A stretch of DNA of 64,000 nt from Methylobacterium fujisawaense. Lineage in GTDB: Bacteria; Pseudomonadota; Alphaproteobacteria; Rhizobiales; Beijerinckiaceae. Made by a program: the position numbers and the translations under genes. Shown here piece by piece: positions 25,534-35,085 of the stretch. Positions within the stretch are counted from its first letter, which is position 1, and every line of letters starts with the position of its first letter. The notes beneath the pieces are model-generated. The model was not told the DNA's origin. It worked only from the letters and a program-made list of their open reading frames with translations, and searched no databases. Location: NCBI RefSeq assembly GCF_014138435.1, contig NZ_JACJIM010000011.1:90272-154271 (forward strand), written 5' to 3'.

Positions 25534-26838
25534 ATGAGCGCCGGTACCGCCGCCGACAAGCACTTCTCCAACAGCTTCTTCGCCGCCCCCCTCACGGAGA
25601 CCGATCCCGAGATCGCCGAGGCGGTGGCCAAGGAGCTCGGCCGTCAGCAGCACGAGATCGAGCTGATCGCCTCGGAGAACATCGTCTCCCGCGCCGTGCT
25701 GGAGGCGCAGGGCTCGGTGCTGACCAACAAGTACGCGGAGGGCTATCCGGGCCGGCGCTACTACGGCGGCTGCCAGTTCGTGGACATCGCCGAGGATCTC
25801 GCCATCGAGCGCGCCAAGCGCCTGTTCGATTGCGGCTTCGCCAACGTGCAGCCGAACTCGGGCTCCCAGGCCAACCAGGGCGTGTTCCTGGCCCTGATGC
25901 AGCCCGGCGACACCTTCCTGGGCCTCGACCTCGCCGCGGGCGGCCACCTGACGCACGGCGCCCCGCCGAATGTCTCGGGCAAGTGGTTCAAGCCGGTCTC
26001 CTACACGGTGCGCCGCGAGGACCAGCGGATCGACATGGAGCAGGTCGCCCAGCTCGCGCAGGAGCATAAGCCGAAGGTGATCATCGCCGGCGGCTCGGGC
26101 TACCCGCGCCACTGGGACTTCGCCAAGTTCCGCGAGATCGCCGACTCGGTGGGCGCCTACTTCATGGTCGACATGGCCCATTTCGCGGGCCTCGTTGCGG
26201 CCGGCGTCCATCCGTCGCCGTTCCCGCACGCCCATGTCGCCACCACGACGACCCACAAGACGCTCCGCGGCCCGCGCGGCGGCATGATCCTGACGAACGA
26301 CGAGGCGCTGGCCAAGAAGTTCAACTCGGCGATCTTCCCGGGCATCCAGGGCGGCCCGCTGATGCACGTCATCGCCGGCAAGGCCGTCGCCTTCGGCGAG
26401 GCGCTGAAGCCCGAGTTCAAGATCTACGCCCGCCAGGTGGTGGAGAACGCCAAGGCGCTCGCCGACACGCTGATCTCGGGCGGCTACGACATCACCTCGG
26501 GCGGCACCGACAACCACCTGATGCTGGTCGACCTGCAGCGGAAGGGCCTCACCGGCAAGGCGGCGGAAGCCGCGCTGTCGCGGGCGCACATCACCTGCAA
26601 CAAGAACGGCGTGCCCTTCGACACGCAGAAGCCGACCATCACCTCGGGCATCCGGCTCGGCACCCCCGCCGGCACGTCCCGCGGCTTCGGCGTCGCCGAG
26701 TTCAAGCAGATCGGCGGCTTCATCGTCGAGGTGCTGGACGGGCTCGCCGCCAAGGGTGAGGCGGGCGACAGCGCGGTCGAGGCCGATGTCAAGACCCGCG
26801 TCCATGCTCTCACGGACCGGTTCCCGATCTACGGCTGA
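25534..26838 (+). CDS. glyA: Serine hydroxymethyltransferase
   Basis: 434 residues. PLP enzyme interconverting serine and glycine with tetrahydrofolate one-carbon units. In serine-cycle methylotrophs it is the entry point for assimilation of methylene-H4F. PLP lysine K242 sits in TTTTHKTLRGPRGG. Other signatures are LIASENIVSRAVLEAQGS, KYAEGYPGRRYYGGC and DMAHFAGLVAAG. The start follows ACAGAGG. The preceding ~260 bases up to 25270 are comparatively AT-rich and shared with the leftward cassette, so they contain divergent promoters. A strong terminator follows. It heads the glyA-nrdR-ribD-ribE order common in alphaproteobacteria. Confidence 0.96.
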   Translation: MSAGTAADKHFSNSFFAAPLTETDPEIAEAVAKELGRQQHEIELIASENIVSRAVLEAQGSVLTNKYAEGYPGRRYYGGCQFVDIAEDLAIERAKRLFDCGFANVQPNSGSQANQGVFLALMQPGDTFLGLDLAAGGHLTHGAPPNVSGKWFKPVSYTVRREDQRIDMEQVAQLAQEHKPKVIIAGGSGYPRHWDFAKFREIADSVGAYFMVDMAHFAGLVAAGVHPSPFPHAHVATTTTHKTLRGPRGGMILTNDEALAKKFNSAIFPGIQGGPLMHVIAGKAVAFGEALKPEFKIYARQVVENAKALADTLISGGYDITSGGTDNHLMLVDLQRKGLTGKAAEAALSRAHITCNKNGVPFDTQKPTITSGIRLGTPAGTSRGFGVAEFKQIGGFIVEVLDGLAAKGEAGDSAVEADVKTRVHALTDRFPIYG

Positions 26839-26883
26839 GGCGTGAGCGGGGCCGGTCTTTCGGGCCGCCCTTCGGTGGATTAG

Positions 26884-26920
26884 GAAACGGCCGCGGATCC
26901 GACCGGTCCGCGGCCGTTTC
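26884..26920 (+). terminator. Strong hairpin between glyA and nrdR
   Basis: A perfect 14-bp stem GAAACGGCCGCGGA (26884-26897) with TCCGCGGCCGTTTC (26907-26920) and a 9-base loop. It ends only about 20 bases before the nrdR start, so it could both terminate glyA and limit read-through into nrdR. Confidence 0.75.
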
Positions 26921-26940
26921 CATGCCCGAGTATCCCATCC

Positions 26941-27474
26941 ATGCGGTGTCCCTATTGCGGCGGCTCCGAGACCCAGGTGAAGGACTCGCGGCCCTCCGAG
27001 GACGGGGCCGCGATCCGGCGGCGCCGGGTCTGCCCCGACTGCGCCGGCCGCTTCACCACCTTCGAACGGGTGCAGCTGCGCGAGGTCGTGGTGCTCAAGC
27101 GCTCGGGCAAGCGCGTGCCCTTCGACCGGGACAAGCTGCAACGTTCCATCGACGTGGCGCTCCGCAAGCGCGCCGTCGATCCGGAGCGGATCGAGCGGCT
27201 CGTCAGCGGCATCACCCGGCAGCTCGAGAGCGCCGGGGAGCCCGAGGTGACCTCCGAGACGATCGGTGAACTGGTGATGGCGGGACTCAAGGGTCTCGAC
27301 GACGTCGCCTACGTGCGCTTCGCCTCCGTCTACAAGAACTTCCGCGAGGCGAAGGACTTCGAGGACCTGCTCGGCACGCTGAGCGACGGTAGCCCGGTAC
27401 CGGCGGCCGTGCCGGGGCCGGACGCCGAGCTGGAGCCCGAGGCACCGGGGCGGCGCCGCGCCGGCCGCCCATGA
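26941..27474 (+). CDS. nrdR: Transcriptional repressor NrdR
   Basis: 177 residues. An N-terminal zinc ribbon is formed by CPYC (residues 3-6) and CPDC (about 31-34). It is followed by an ATP-cone (VLKRSGKRVPFDRDKLQRSI) that senses ATP/dATP. NrdR represses ribonucleotide reductase genes when dATP is high. The C-terminal ~30 residues are a Pro/Glu-rich extension. Its TGA overlaps the ATG of ribD (ATGA), a conserved pairing. Confidence 0.95.
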   Translation: MRCPYCGGSETQVKDSRPSEDGAAIRRRRVCPDCAGRFTTFERVQLREVVVLKRSGKRVPFDRDKLQRSIDVALRKRAVDPERIERLVSGITRQLESAGEPEVTSETIGELVMAGLKGLDDVAYVRFASVYKNFREAKDFEDLLGTLSDGSPVPAAVPGPDAELEPEAPGRRRAGRP

Positions 27475-28580
27475 GCGACGATACCCACTTCATGCGCCTC
27501 GCCCTGGCGCTGGGCCGCCGCGGTCTCGGCACCACGTGGCCGAACCCGTCGGTCGGCGCCGTGGTGGTCGAGCCCGGAACCGGGCGCATCCTCGGGACGG
27601 CGGCGACGGCGCGGGGGGGACGCCCGCACGGGGAGCCCGTGGCGCTGGCCGCCGCGGGGGACGCCGCCCGCGGCGCGACCCTCTACGTGACCCTTGAGCC
27701 GTGCTCACATCACGGCCGCACGCCGCCCTGCACCGACGCCATCCTGGCCTCCGGGATCGCCCGGGTGGTCAGTGCCCTGGAGGATCCCGACCCGCGGGTG
27801 GCGGGGCGGGGCCACGATCTCCTGAGACAGGGCGGCGTCGCGGTCGAGACCGGGCTGATGCGGGATGCGGCGGCGCGCGACCATGTCGGCCACATCACCC
27901 GGGTGACACGCGGCCGCCCGGCCCTGCACCTCAAGCTCGCCCGCACCCGCGACGGCTTCTGCGCTGCCGCCGGTCCGGAGCGCCTGCGCATCACCGGCCC
28001 GGTGGCGGACGGGGTGGTCCATCTCTGGCGCGCCCATGCCGACGCGATCCTGATCGGCATCGGCACCGCCCGGGCGGACGACCCGTCGCTGACCGTCCGG
28101 CTGCCGGGCCTGGACGCTCGCTCGCCCCTGCGGGTCGTGCTCGACACGCATCTGCGGCTCTCGCCCGCCAGCGTCCTGGCGCGGACCGCCCGCGACACGC
28201 CGACCCTGGTGCTCACCACCCGCTCGGCCCCGGCCCATGCGCGGCGCGCCCTGGAGGCGCTCGGCGTCGAGGTCGCGACCGTCCCGGCCGACGCGGCCGG
28301 CGGGATCGATCTCCCGGCGGCCCTGGCGCAGCTGGGCGAGCGCGGCCTGACCCGCCTGTGCAGCGAGGGCGGCCCCCGCCTTGCGGAGGCGCTCGCACGG
28401 GCCGATCTGATCGATACCTGCACGCTGGTCACCGGTCCGGTGGAACTGGGACCGGCGGGCGGTCTTCCGGCGCTGGGGCCCGCCCTGGCGGAGGCCCTGG
28501 CGGGCGACCGGTTCCGCGAGGCCGAGCGGCTCACGTTCGGACCCGACGAGGCCGTGACCTACGAGCGCAACAGGACGTAA
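27471..28580 (+). CDS. ribD: Bifunctional riboflavin deaminase/reductase RibD
   Basis: 369 residues. Residues 1-145 are the zinc deaminase domain, with ligands H53 and catalytic E55 in PHGEP, and C78/C87 in EPCSHHGRTPPC. Residues 150-360 are the reductase domain (ILIGIGTARADDPSLTVR, LRVVLDTHLRLS, LCSEGGPRLAEAL). It performs steps two and three of riboflavin synthesis. Coupled to nrdR by a 4-base overlap and followed by ribE after 3 bases. No FMN riboswitch is seen. Confidence 0.95.
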   Translation: MSDDTHFMRLALALGRRGLGTTWPNPSVGAVVVEPGTGRILGTAATARGGRPHGEPVALAAAGDAARGATLYVTLEPCSHHGRTPPCTDAILASGIARVVSALEDPDPRVAGRGHDLLRQGGVAVETGLMRDAAARDHVGHITRVTRGRPALHLKLARTRDGFCAAAGPERLRITGPVADGVVHLWRAHADAILIGIGTARADDPSLTVRLPGLDARSPLRVVLDTHLRLSPASVLARTARDTPTLVLTTRSAPAHARRALEALGVEVATVPADAAGGIDLPAALAQLGERGLTRLCSEGGPRLAEALARADLIDTCTLVTGPVELGPAGGLPALGPALAEALAGDRFREAERLTFGPDEAVTYERNRT

Positions 28581-28583
28581 GCG

Positions 28584-29204
28584 ATGTTCACGGGGTTGGT
28601 CAGCGACGTCGGCACGGTCGTCTCTGTCTCGGGCGAAGGTGATCTGCGCCGGATCGCGATCCGCGCCTCCTACGACCCGGCGACGATCGCGCTCGGCGCC
28701 TCGATCGCCTGCGCGGGCCCCTGCCTCACGGCCGTGTCGGTCGAGCCGGCCGAGGGGGGCTGCGTCTTCGCGGTGGACGCGGCCGCCGAGACCCTGGCGC
28801 GCACCACCGTAGGTTCCTGGGCGGCGGGCACGCGGATCAACCTCGAACGCTCCCTTAAGATCGGCGATGAACTCGGCGGCCACTTGGTCACGGGCCACGT
28901 CGACGGTCTCGCCGAGATCGTGGAGCGCGAGAGCGTCACGGCGGGCGCCTGGGGGCCGAGCGAGCGGTTCACGCTCCGGGCGCCGGCGGCCCTGGCGAAG
29001 TTCATCGCCGAGAAGGGTTCGGTCTGCCTCGACGGCACCTCGCTCACGGTGAATTCGGTCCAGGGCGACCTGTTCTCGGTGCTGCTGATCCCCCACACGC
29101 TCCAGGTCACCACCTGGGGTGAGCGGCGGCAGGGCGACCGCCTGAACCTGGAGGTCGACCTGATCGCTCGCTACGCCGCCCGGCTCGCGGAGGCGCGGGC
29201 CTGA
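28584..29204 (+). CDS. ribE: Riboflavin synthase, alpha chain
   Basis: 206 residues with two tandem lumazine-binding barrels, each opening with the family pattern (MFTGLVSDVGTV at the start; GHLVTGHVDGLAEIVERES for the second). It converts two 6,7-dimethyl-8-ribityllumazine molecules to riboflavin. Its substrate is made by RibH, encoded about 25 kb away rather than next door. It ends the rightward glyA-nrdR-rib set. Confidence 0.95.
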   Translation: MFTGLVSDVGTVVSVSGEGDLRRIAIRASYDPATIALGASIACAGPCLTAVSVEPAEGGCVFAVDAAAETLARTTVGSWAAGTRINLERSLKIGDELGGHLVTGHVDGLAEIVERESVTAGAWGPSERFTLRAPAALAKFIAEKGSVCLDGTSLTVNSVQGDLFSVLLIPHTLQVTTWGERRQGDRLNLEVDLIARYAARLAEARA

Positions 29205-29210
29205 GCGTCC

Positions 29211-29639
29211 TCAGCGCGGCGGGATCGAGTAGGTGCCGGTGGCGTGGCAGACGAGATCCGGGCTGCCGACAGCGGTGATCGCCACCTCGCCGACGGCGAG
29301 CCGCCGCCCGAGCTTGAGCAGCCGGCATTCGGCCACGAGATCCCCCGTGGCGGGCTTGCGCAGGAAGTTGAAGTTGAGACTCGTGGTCACCGCGAGCGCC
29401 ACCGGCCCGATATTGGCGAGGATTGCCGCGTAGAGGGCATAGTCGGCGAGCGCCATCATGGCCGGCCCCGACACCGTCGCGCCCGGGCGCAGGAAGCGCT
29501 CGTGGGCCTCCAACCGCATCCGCGCCGAGAGCGGTCCCACGGCCTCGAGGTGGTAGGCCCGCCCGCCCGCCCGCATCTGCGGGAACTCGCGGTCGAGGAA
29601 GTCGCGGGTCTCGGCGAGGGTCAGGATCGTGGCGGTCAT
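29211..29639 (-). CDS. PaaI-like hotdog thioesterase
   Basis: 142 residues. The central segment RPGATVSGPAMMALADYALY and VTTSLNFNFLRKPATGDLVA fit the hotdog fold of PaaI/YbdB-type acyl-CoA thioesterases. The acidic residue in ALADYALY is at the usual catalytic position. The start at 29639 gives MTATILTLAETRDFL. It faces ribE tail to tail with 6 bases between. Substrate unknown. Confidence 0.82.
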   Translation of the reverse strand: MTATILTLAETRDFLDREFPQMRAGGRAYHLEAVGPLSARMRLEAHERFLRPGATVSGPAMMALADYALYAAILANIGPVALAVTTSLNFNFLRKPATGDLVAECRLLKLGRRLAVGEVAITAVGSPDLVCHATGTYSIPPR

Positions 29640-29747
29640 GGGCCCTTGCAGCACGGGCGCTCCCGGGAGGCAATCCGAAGCCCGCCTCCCGTCCATCCCC
29701 CCGGATCCTGCGGTGTCCGGATGGAATCAACCGTCGCGCGGCTCCGA

Positions 29748-31319
29748 TCAGAAGAAGATCGGCCGTGCGCTGGCGGTGATCTCGCCCAGCACCGTGCCGG
29801 TGGCCGGCTCGATCTCCTTGAGCACCACGTCGTAGCCCCAGAGGTCGGCGAGGTGCTGCAGGACCCGCTTGGCGTCGTCCTTCTGCAGGGTGATCTTGTT
29901 GATCGCCTTGTGGTGCAGGATCAGGCGCCGGTCGCCCTCGAGATCCACATCCACCACCTCGATGTCGGGATCGAGCCAGGCGACGTCATACTGGCGCGCG
30001 AAGGCGCGGCGCAGCTTGCGGTAGCCGCGCTCGTCGTGGATCGCCTCGACCCGCAGCTCCGGCTCCTCCGGATCGTCCACGACGTGGAACAGGCGCAGGT
30101 CGCGCATCAGCTTGGGTGACAGGAACTGCTGGATGAAGCTCTCGTCGCGGTAATTCTCCCAGCAGTCGCGCAGGACCGCCATGGCGTCGCCGGTGCCGGC
30201 GATGTCGGGGAACCACGCCCGGTCCTCGTCGGTCGGCTGCTCGGCGATGCGGGCGATGTCCTGCATCATGGCGAAGCCGATCGCGTAGGGGTTGTGGCCG
30301 CCGTAGGAGCGGTCGTCGTAGTTCGGCTGCCGGATGACGTTGGTGTGCGATTGCAGGAATTCGAGGTAGGCCGCCTCGGTGATCTGCCCGGATTCCGACA
30401 GGGCGTTCATGATCCGGTAGTGGCAGTACGTGGCGCAGCCCTCGTTCATCACCTTGGTCTGGCGCTGCGGGTAGAAGTACTGGGCCACCAGGCGGACGAT
30501 GCGCAGGATCTCGCGCTGCCAGGGGCGCAGGCGGGGTGCGACCTTCTCCAGGAAATAAAGAATGTTCTCCTGGGGCAGCTCCAGCAGCGCCTTGCGCCGC
30601 TCGGCGGCCATGTCGGAGCGGACGGCGCCGACCTTCTGCGGCAGGGTCCGCCAGAGATCGTTGTAGATCTGCTCCCCGTGCTCGATCCGCTCGCGCTCGC
30701 GCCGCTGCTCGGAGGCGAGGTCCGGCCGCTTCTTGCGCGGATAGCGGTGGACCCCCTGGCTCATCAGCGCATGGGCGGCGTCGAGCACCTGCTCCACCGC
30801 CTGATGGCCGTAGCGCTCCTCGCAGCGGGCGATGAAGCCCTTGGCGAAGTCGAGATAGTCCAGGATGCCTTCGGCGTCGGTCCACTGCCGGAACAGATAG
30901 TTGTTCTTGAAGAAGTGGTTATGCCCGAAGGCGGCATGCGCGATGACGAGCGTCTGCATCGTCGCCGTATTCTCCTCCATGACGTAGGAGATGCACGGGT
31001 CGGAGTTGATGACGATCTCGTAGGCGAGGCCCATGAGGCCGCGGCGGTACCCGGACTCGTGCTGGGCGAAGTGCTTGCCGAAGGACCAGTGCTTATAGAA
31101 CAACGGCATGCCGATCGACGCGTAGGCGTCGAGCATCTGCTCGGCCGTGATGATCTCGATCTGGTTCGGGTACCAGGACAGGCCCAGCTGCGGTCCGGCC
31201 ACCGCCTCGCAGGCGTCGTGGATCCGTCGGATCGTGTCGAAATCCCAGTCGTTACCGGTGAACAGGGGTTTCTGGCCCCCGGAGATGGTCTGGGGCGTCC
31301 GTGCCTTGACGAGCGTCAT
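29748..31319 (-). CDS. SpoVR-family protein
   Basis: 523 residues, full length for the family. It includes conserved stretches such as FYKHWSFGKHFAQHE, EENTATMQTLVIAHAAFGHN and MNEGCATYCHYRIMN. His/Glu-rich motifs suggest metal binding. SpoVR proteins are widespread outside spore-formers and nearly always encoded with YeaH and PrkA. It is the third gene of the leftward prkA-yeaH-spoVR set, 90 bases after yeaH. Biochemical role unknown; the trio is linked to stationary-phase and nutrient stress in other bacteria. Confidence 0.93.
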   Translation of the reverse strand: MTLVKARTPQTISGGQKPLFTGNDWDFDTIRRIHDACEAVAGPQLGLSWYPNQIEIITAEQMLDAYASIGMPLFYKHWSFGKHFAQHESGYRRGLMGLAYEIVINSDPCISYVMEENTATMQTLVIAHAAFGHNHFFKNNYLFRQWTDAEGILDYLDFAKGFIARCEERYGHQAVEQVLDAAHALMSQGVHRYPRKKRPDLASEQRRERERIEHGEQIYNDLWRTLPQKVGAVRSDMAAERRKALLELPQENILYFLEKVAPRLRPWQREILRIVRLVAQYFYPQRQTKVMNEGCATYCHYRIMNALSESGQITEAAYLEFLQSHTNVIRQPNYDDRSYGGHNPYAIGFAMMQDIARIAEQPTDEDRAWFPDIAGTGDAMAVLRDCWENYRDESFIQQFLSPKLMRDLRLFHVVDDPEEPELRVEAIHDERGYRKLRRAFARQYDVAWLDPDIEVVDVDLEGDRRLILHHKAINKITLQKDDAKRVLQHLADLWGYDVVLKEIEPATGTVLGEITASARPIFF

Positions 31320-31409
31320 GCGGCCTCCCGTTCGATTGCTTGGATCCGGCCAACTCCGCGTCTCGCCCTCCCCCGCAGAGGCGGGAGGGACGCGTCGCGC
31401 CACTCCGTG

Positions 31410-32711
31410 TCACGCCTCCGCCTCGGCGCGGCCTTCCTTGCGGCCGAACAGCTCGCGGAAGACCGGGTAGATCTCCCGACGATGGTTGACCTTGCGCATG
31501 GCGATCGGACCGCCGGCCTTGGCGATCGCCTCGTAGGTCCGCCACAGGGTGGTGCGGTGCTCCACGAAGCCGGCGCGGGGGCCGTTCTCGTCCCCCACCT
31601 CGAGATAGGCGAAGTGCTGGCAGGCCGGCAGGATGTGCGACCGCAAGAGTTCCGTCGAGGTCGGCCCGTCGGAGGAGACGTTGTCGCCGTCCGAGGCCTG
31701 GGCGGCGTAGATGTTCCAGTCGTTCGGGTCGTAGCGCTCGGCGATGATGCGCTTCATCTCCACGAGCGCCGAGGAGACCAGGGTGCCGCCGGTCTCCCGG
31801 GAGCCGAAGAAGGTCTCCTCGTCCACCTCGGTCGCCCGGTCGGTATGGCGGATGAAGACGATCTCCACGTGCCGGTAGCGGCGCGTCAGGAAGATGTGCA
31901 GCAGGATGTAGAACCGCTTGGCGAGGTCCTTCATGTGCTCGGTCATCGAGCCCGACACATCCATCAGGCAGAACATCACCGCCTGGGCGATCGGCCGCGG
32001 ATAGGGCTCGAACCGGCGGAAGCGCAGGTCGATCGGATCGACGTAAGGGATCCGCTTCGACCGCTCGCGCAGCCGGAACAGGGCCTGCTCCAGTTCCGAA
32101 CGCTCTGGATCGCCCTCCGCCAGGGCCTGGATCTGCGCCTCCAGGGCCGCGACTTCCTCGGGCTTCGGCCGCTTGAGGGCGATCCGCCGGGACATCGAGT
32201 TGCGCAGGGTGCGGGTGAGCGCGAGATTCGCCGGCGAGCCGGTGACCGTGTAGCCCGCCCGGCGCAGCCCCTCGGTTTCCACCACGGCCAGCCGCCGCTT
32301 GGCGAGGTCCGGAAGCTCCAGGTCCTCGAGGAAGAGCTCCAGAAACTCCTCGCGGGTGAGGACGAAGCGGAACGCGTCCTCGCTGTTCTCGCCGCCTTCC
32401 CCGCCTTCACCGGCACCACGGCCGCCGCCGCTGCCCGGGGGCCGCTCGATCGTGTCGCCCTCGACGTAGGTCTTGTTGCCGGGCAGGATGTGGTCCTGCA
32501 GGCCCGTGCCGGGCTGGCGCGAGAAGCGGGGCTCCCGGACGCCGTCCGCCGGCACGGTGACGCGGCCGTCCTTGCCGAGATCCTTGATGTCCTTCTCGCG
32601 GGCGGATTCCCGCACCGCGCGCTGGGCCACGTCCTTCACGCGCCGCAGGAAGCGCTGGCGGTTCGGGAGGCTCTTGCCGCCCGGGTTCAAACGTCGGTCG
32701 ACGATATGCAT
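31410..32711 (-). CDS. YeaH/YhbH-family protein (DUF444)
   Basis: 433 residues. A charged N-terminus with Gly-rich linker (GGGRGAGEGGEGGEN) is followed by a von Willebrand-A-like domain carrying DVSGSMTEHMKD, a DxSxS metal site, near residue 250. It is a cytoplasmic partner of the PrkA kinase in the stress module. The start at 32711 (MHIVDRRLNPGGKSLPNRQR) fits the usual family N-terminus. A ~200-base gap with hairpins separates it from prkA. Confidence 0.92.
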   Translation of the reverse strand: MHIVDRRLNPGGKSLPNRQRFLRRVKDVAQRAVRESAREKDIKDLGKDGRVTVPADGVREPRFSRQPGTGLQDHILPGNKTYVEGDTIERPPGSGGGRGAGEGGEGGENSEDAFRFVLTREEFLELFLEDLELPDLAKRRLAVVETEGLRRAGYTVTGSPANLALTRTLRNSMSRRIALKRPKPEEVAALEAQIQALAEGDPERSELEQALFRLRERSKRIPYVDPIDLRFRRFEPYPRPIAQAVMFCLMDVSGSMTEHMKDLAKRFYILLHIFLTRRYRHVEIVFIRHTDRATEVDEETFFGSRETGGTLVSSALVEMKRIIAERYDPNDWNIYAAQASDGDNVSSDGPTSTELLRSHILPACQHFAYLEVGDENGPRAGFVEHRTTLWRTYEAIAKAGGPIAMRKVNHRREIYPVFRELFGRKEGRAEAEA

Positions 32712-32862
32712 CCGCTGCGAAAACCCTCGTCCGCGTGTTCCGGCCGGGTCCGGACCCTTGTCGTACCATGCTGTTACCGGAGGGATGGATCCCTCTTTTG
32801 CAGCAGGGCCGAGATCTTCACCGGCCGGTCGTCCGAAACTGTGGCGGCAAAGGGTCGGATCT

Positions 32863-32900
32863 CAGGGTCGAACCCTGTGCCGGCCGGATTGGACCCGGCC
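32863..32900 (-). promoter_or_regulatory. Hairpins between prkA and yeaH
   Basis: CAGGG TCGAA CCCTG (32863-32877) and GGCCGG...CCGGCC (about 32882-32900) form consecutive stems just downstream of prkA. They may attenuate read-through or protect the prkA message. The first was checked as a tRNA T-arm and rejected because its loop is only five bases. Confidence 0.4.
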
Positions 32901-32914
32901 GGACACCCCGCGCC

Positions 32915-34867
32915 TCAGCCGGCCTGCTTCACCCGCATGTACCATTCCACCAGACGGCGAACCTGCCGCTCGGTGTAGCCGCGCGCGACCATGCGCTCGA
33001 CGAACTCGCCGTGCTTCTTCTCGGTCTCGCCATCCTTCTTGGAACCGAAGGAGATCACCGGCAGAAGTTCCTCCACCTGGGAGAACATCCGCCGCTCGAT
33101 CACCTCGCGCAGCTTCTCGTAGGAGGTCCAGCTCGGGTTGCGGCCGCCGTGCTGGGCTCGGGAGCGCAGGGCGAACTTGACCACCTCGTTGCGGAAGTCC
33201 TTCGGATTGGCGATCCCGGCGGGCTTCTCGATCTTGGTGAGCTCCTGGTTCAGGAGCTCCCGGTTCATGAGCTGCCCGGTCTCGGCATCCTTGAAGTCCT
33301 GGTCTTCGATCCAGGCGTCGGCATAGTCGATATACCGGTCGAACAGGTTCTGCCCGTAATCGTGATACGATTCGAGATAGGCCTTCTGGATCTCGTGCCC
33401 GATGAACTCCGCATAGCGCGGGGCCAGCTCGGTCTTGATGAATTCCAGGTACTTCTTCTCGGTCTCGGGCGGCAGCTGCTCGCGCTTGAGCGACTGCTCC
33501 AGCACGTACATCAGATGCACCGGATCGGCCGAGACCTCGGTGGTGTCGTGGTTGAAGGTCGCGGCCAGGACCTTGAAGGCGAAGCGGGTGGAGATTCCGT
33601 CCATGCCCTCGTCGACGCCGGCCGTGTCCTTGTATTCCTGCATCGAGCGGGCGCGGGGATCGACCTCGCGTAGGGACTCGCCGTCGTAGACCCGCATCTT
33701 CGAGAAGACGTTGGAATTGGCGTGCTCGCGCAAGCGGGACAGGACCGAGAAGCGCGCCAGCATCTCCAGCGTGCCGGGGGCGCAGGCGGCGTCCGAGAGT
33801 TCCGAGCTGGAGATCAGCTTCTCGTAGATCCGCTGCTCCTCGGTGACGCGCAGGCAGTACGGGACCTTGATCACGTAGATCCGGTCGATGAAGGCCTCGT
33901 TGTTCTTGTTGGTCTTGAAGGTCTGCCACTCGGCCTCGTTCGAGTGGGCCAGGATCACGCCGGTGAACGGGATCGCGCCGATATTCTCGGTGCCGACGTA
34001 GTTGCCCTCCTGCGTCGCCGTGAGCAGCGGGTGCAGCATCTTGATCGGCGCCTTGAACATCTCGACGAACTCGAGAATGCCCTGGTTCGCGCGGTTCAGG
34101 CCGCCCGAATACGAGTAGGCGTCGGGATCCGCCTGCGACAGGGTCTCCAGGCGCCGGATGTCGACCTTGCCGACCAGCGAGGAGATGTCCTGGTTGTTCT
34201 CGTCCCCCGGCTCGGTCTTGGCGATGGCGATCTGGCGCAGCCGGGAAGGCCGGACCTTGATCACCTTGAAGCGCGAGATGTCGCCGTTGAACTCGTCGAG
34301 GCGCTTGAGCGCCCAGGGGCTCATCAGGCCGGTGAGCCGCCGGCGCGGGATGCCGTAACGGCGCTGGATCTCCTCGCCCATCGTCTCGGGATCGAACAGG
34401 CCCAGCGGGCTCTCGAAGACCGGCGAGACCTCGTCCCCCGCCTTGAGGACGTAGACGGGGTGAACCTCCATCAGGAGCTTCAGCCGCTCGGCCAGCGACG
34501 ACTTACCGCCGCCCACCGGGCCCAGCAGGTAGAGGATCTGCTTGCGCTCCTCCAACCCCTGCGCGGCGTGGCGGAAGAACGAGACGATCCGCTCGATCGT
34601 CTCCTCCATGCCGTAGAACTCCCGGAAGGCCGGGTAGGTCCGGATCGTCCGGTTCATGAAGATCCGGCCGAGGCGCGAATCCTTGGCGGTGTCCACGAAT
34701 TCGGGCTCGCCGATCGCCGCGAGGATGCGCTCGGCGGCCGAGGCGTACATCAGGGGCTCGTCGCGACAGGCCTCCAGGTACTCGGAGAGCGTCATCTCCG
34801 TGTCGCGGCGGGCCTCGTACCCTCGGGCGAAGCTCTGGAAAAGGTCGTTCGTCGCATGCATGGGCAT
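32915..34867 (-). CDS. prkA: PrkA-family serine protein kinase / AAA protein
   Basis: 650 residues, full length. An N-terminal AAA module contains Walker A GPVGGGKSSLAERLKLLM near residue 115. The C-terminal ~250 residues form the PrkA kinase-like domain. Conserved family stretches include GILEFVEMFKAPIKMLHPLL and GVILAHSNEAEWQTFK. It is first in the prkA-yeaH-spoVR operon. The start at 34867 follows GAGAGGG at good spacing; a Met two codons later is possible. In enterobacteria this cluster depends on the general stress sigma factor; here control is unknown. Confidence 0.94.
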   Translation of the reverse strand: MPMHATNDLFQSFARGYEARRDTEMTLSEYLEACRDEPLMYASAAERILAAIGEPEFVDTAKDSRLGRIFMNRTIRTYPAFREFYGMEETIERIVSFFRHAAQGLEERKQILYLLGPVGGGKSSLAERLKLLMEVHPVYVLKAGDEVSPVFESPLGLFDPETMGEEIQRRYGIPRRRLTGLMSPWALKRLDEFNGDISRFKVIKVRPSRLRQIAIAKTEPGDENNQDISSLVGKVDIRRLETLSQADPDAYSYSGGLNRANQGILEFVEMFKAPIKMLHPLLTATQEGNYVGTENIGAIPFTGVILAHSNEAEWQTFKTNKNNEAFIDRIYVIKVPYCLRVTEEQRIYEKLISSSELSDAACAPGTLEMLARFSVLSRLREHANSNVFSKMRVYDGESLREVDPRARSMQEYKDTAGVDEGMDGISTRFAFKVLAATFNHDTTEVSADPVHLMYVLEQSLKREQLPPETEKKYLEFIKTELAPRYAEFIGHEIQKAYLESYHDYGQNLFDRYIDYADAWIEDQDFKDAETGQLMNRELLNQELTKIEKPAGIANPKDFRNEVVKFALRSRAQHGGRNPSWTSYEKLREVIERRMFSQVEELLPVISFGSKKDGETEKKHGEFVERMVARGYTERQVRRLVEWYMRVKQAG

Positions 34868-35085
34868 TCGATAACCCTCTCAGACCGTGACAGCTTCATC
34901 CTGTCTCGGCTTGGATGCAACCGACAGGCCCGCTTTTGTCGCAGTGCGGCGAGCGTGGCGCCCGGCATGTCGATTGCTTGCAACACTCCCGAGCGCTGAA
35001 GGCCGCACAGATGAGACTCCGTGCGGCCCCCGAACGGCTGCACGAGCCGCTGAACTGGGCAGATACCGCCTAAGCGGGCCCAGGC

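Noticed and set aside
27471..29204. FMN riboswitch near the rib genes
   Set aside because: No leader long enough exists: ribD overlaps nrdR and ribE follows ribD by three bases; ribH also lacks the RFN pattern.
32863..32877. tRNA T-arm-like stem
   Set aside because: The loop has only five bases and no acceptor or anticodon stem can be built around it.
30294..32978. An 894-codon plus-strand frame
   Set aside because: It is a shadow of spoVR and yeaH, both clearly coding on the minus strand.
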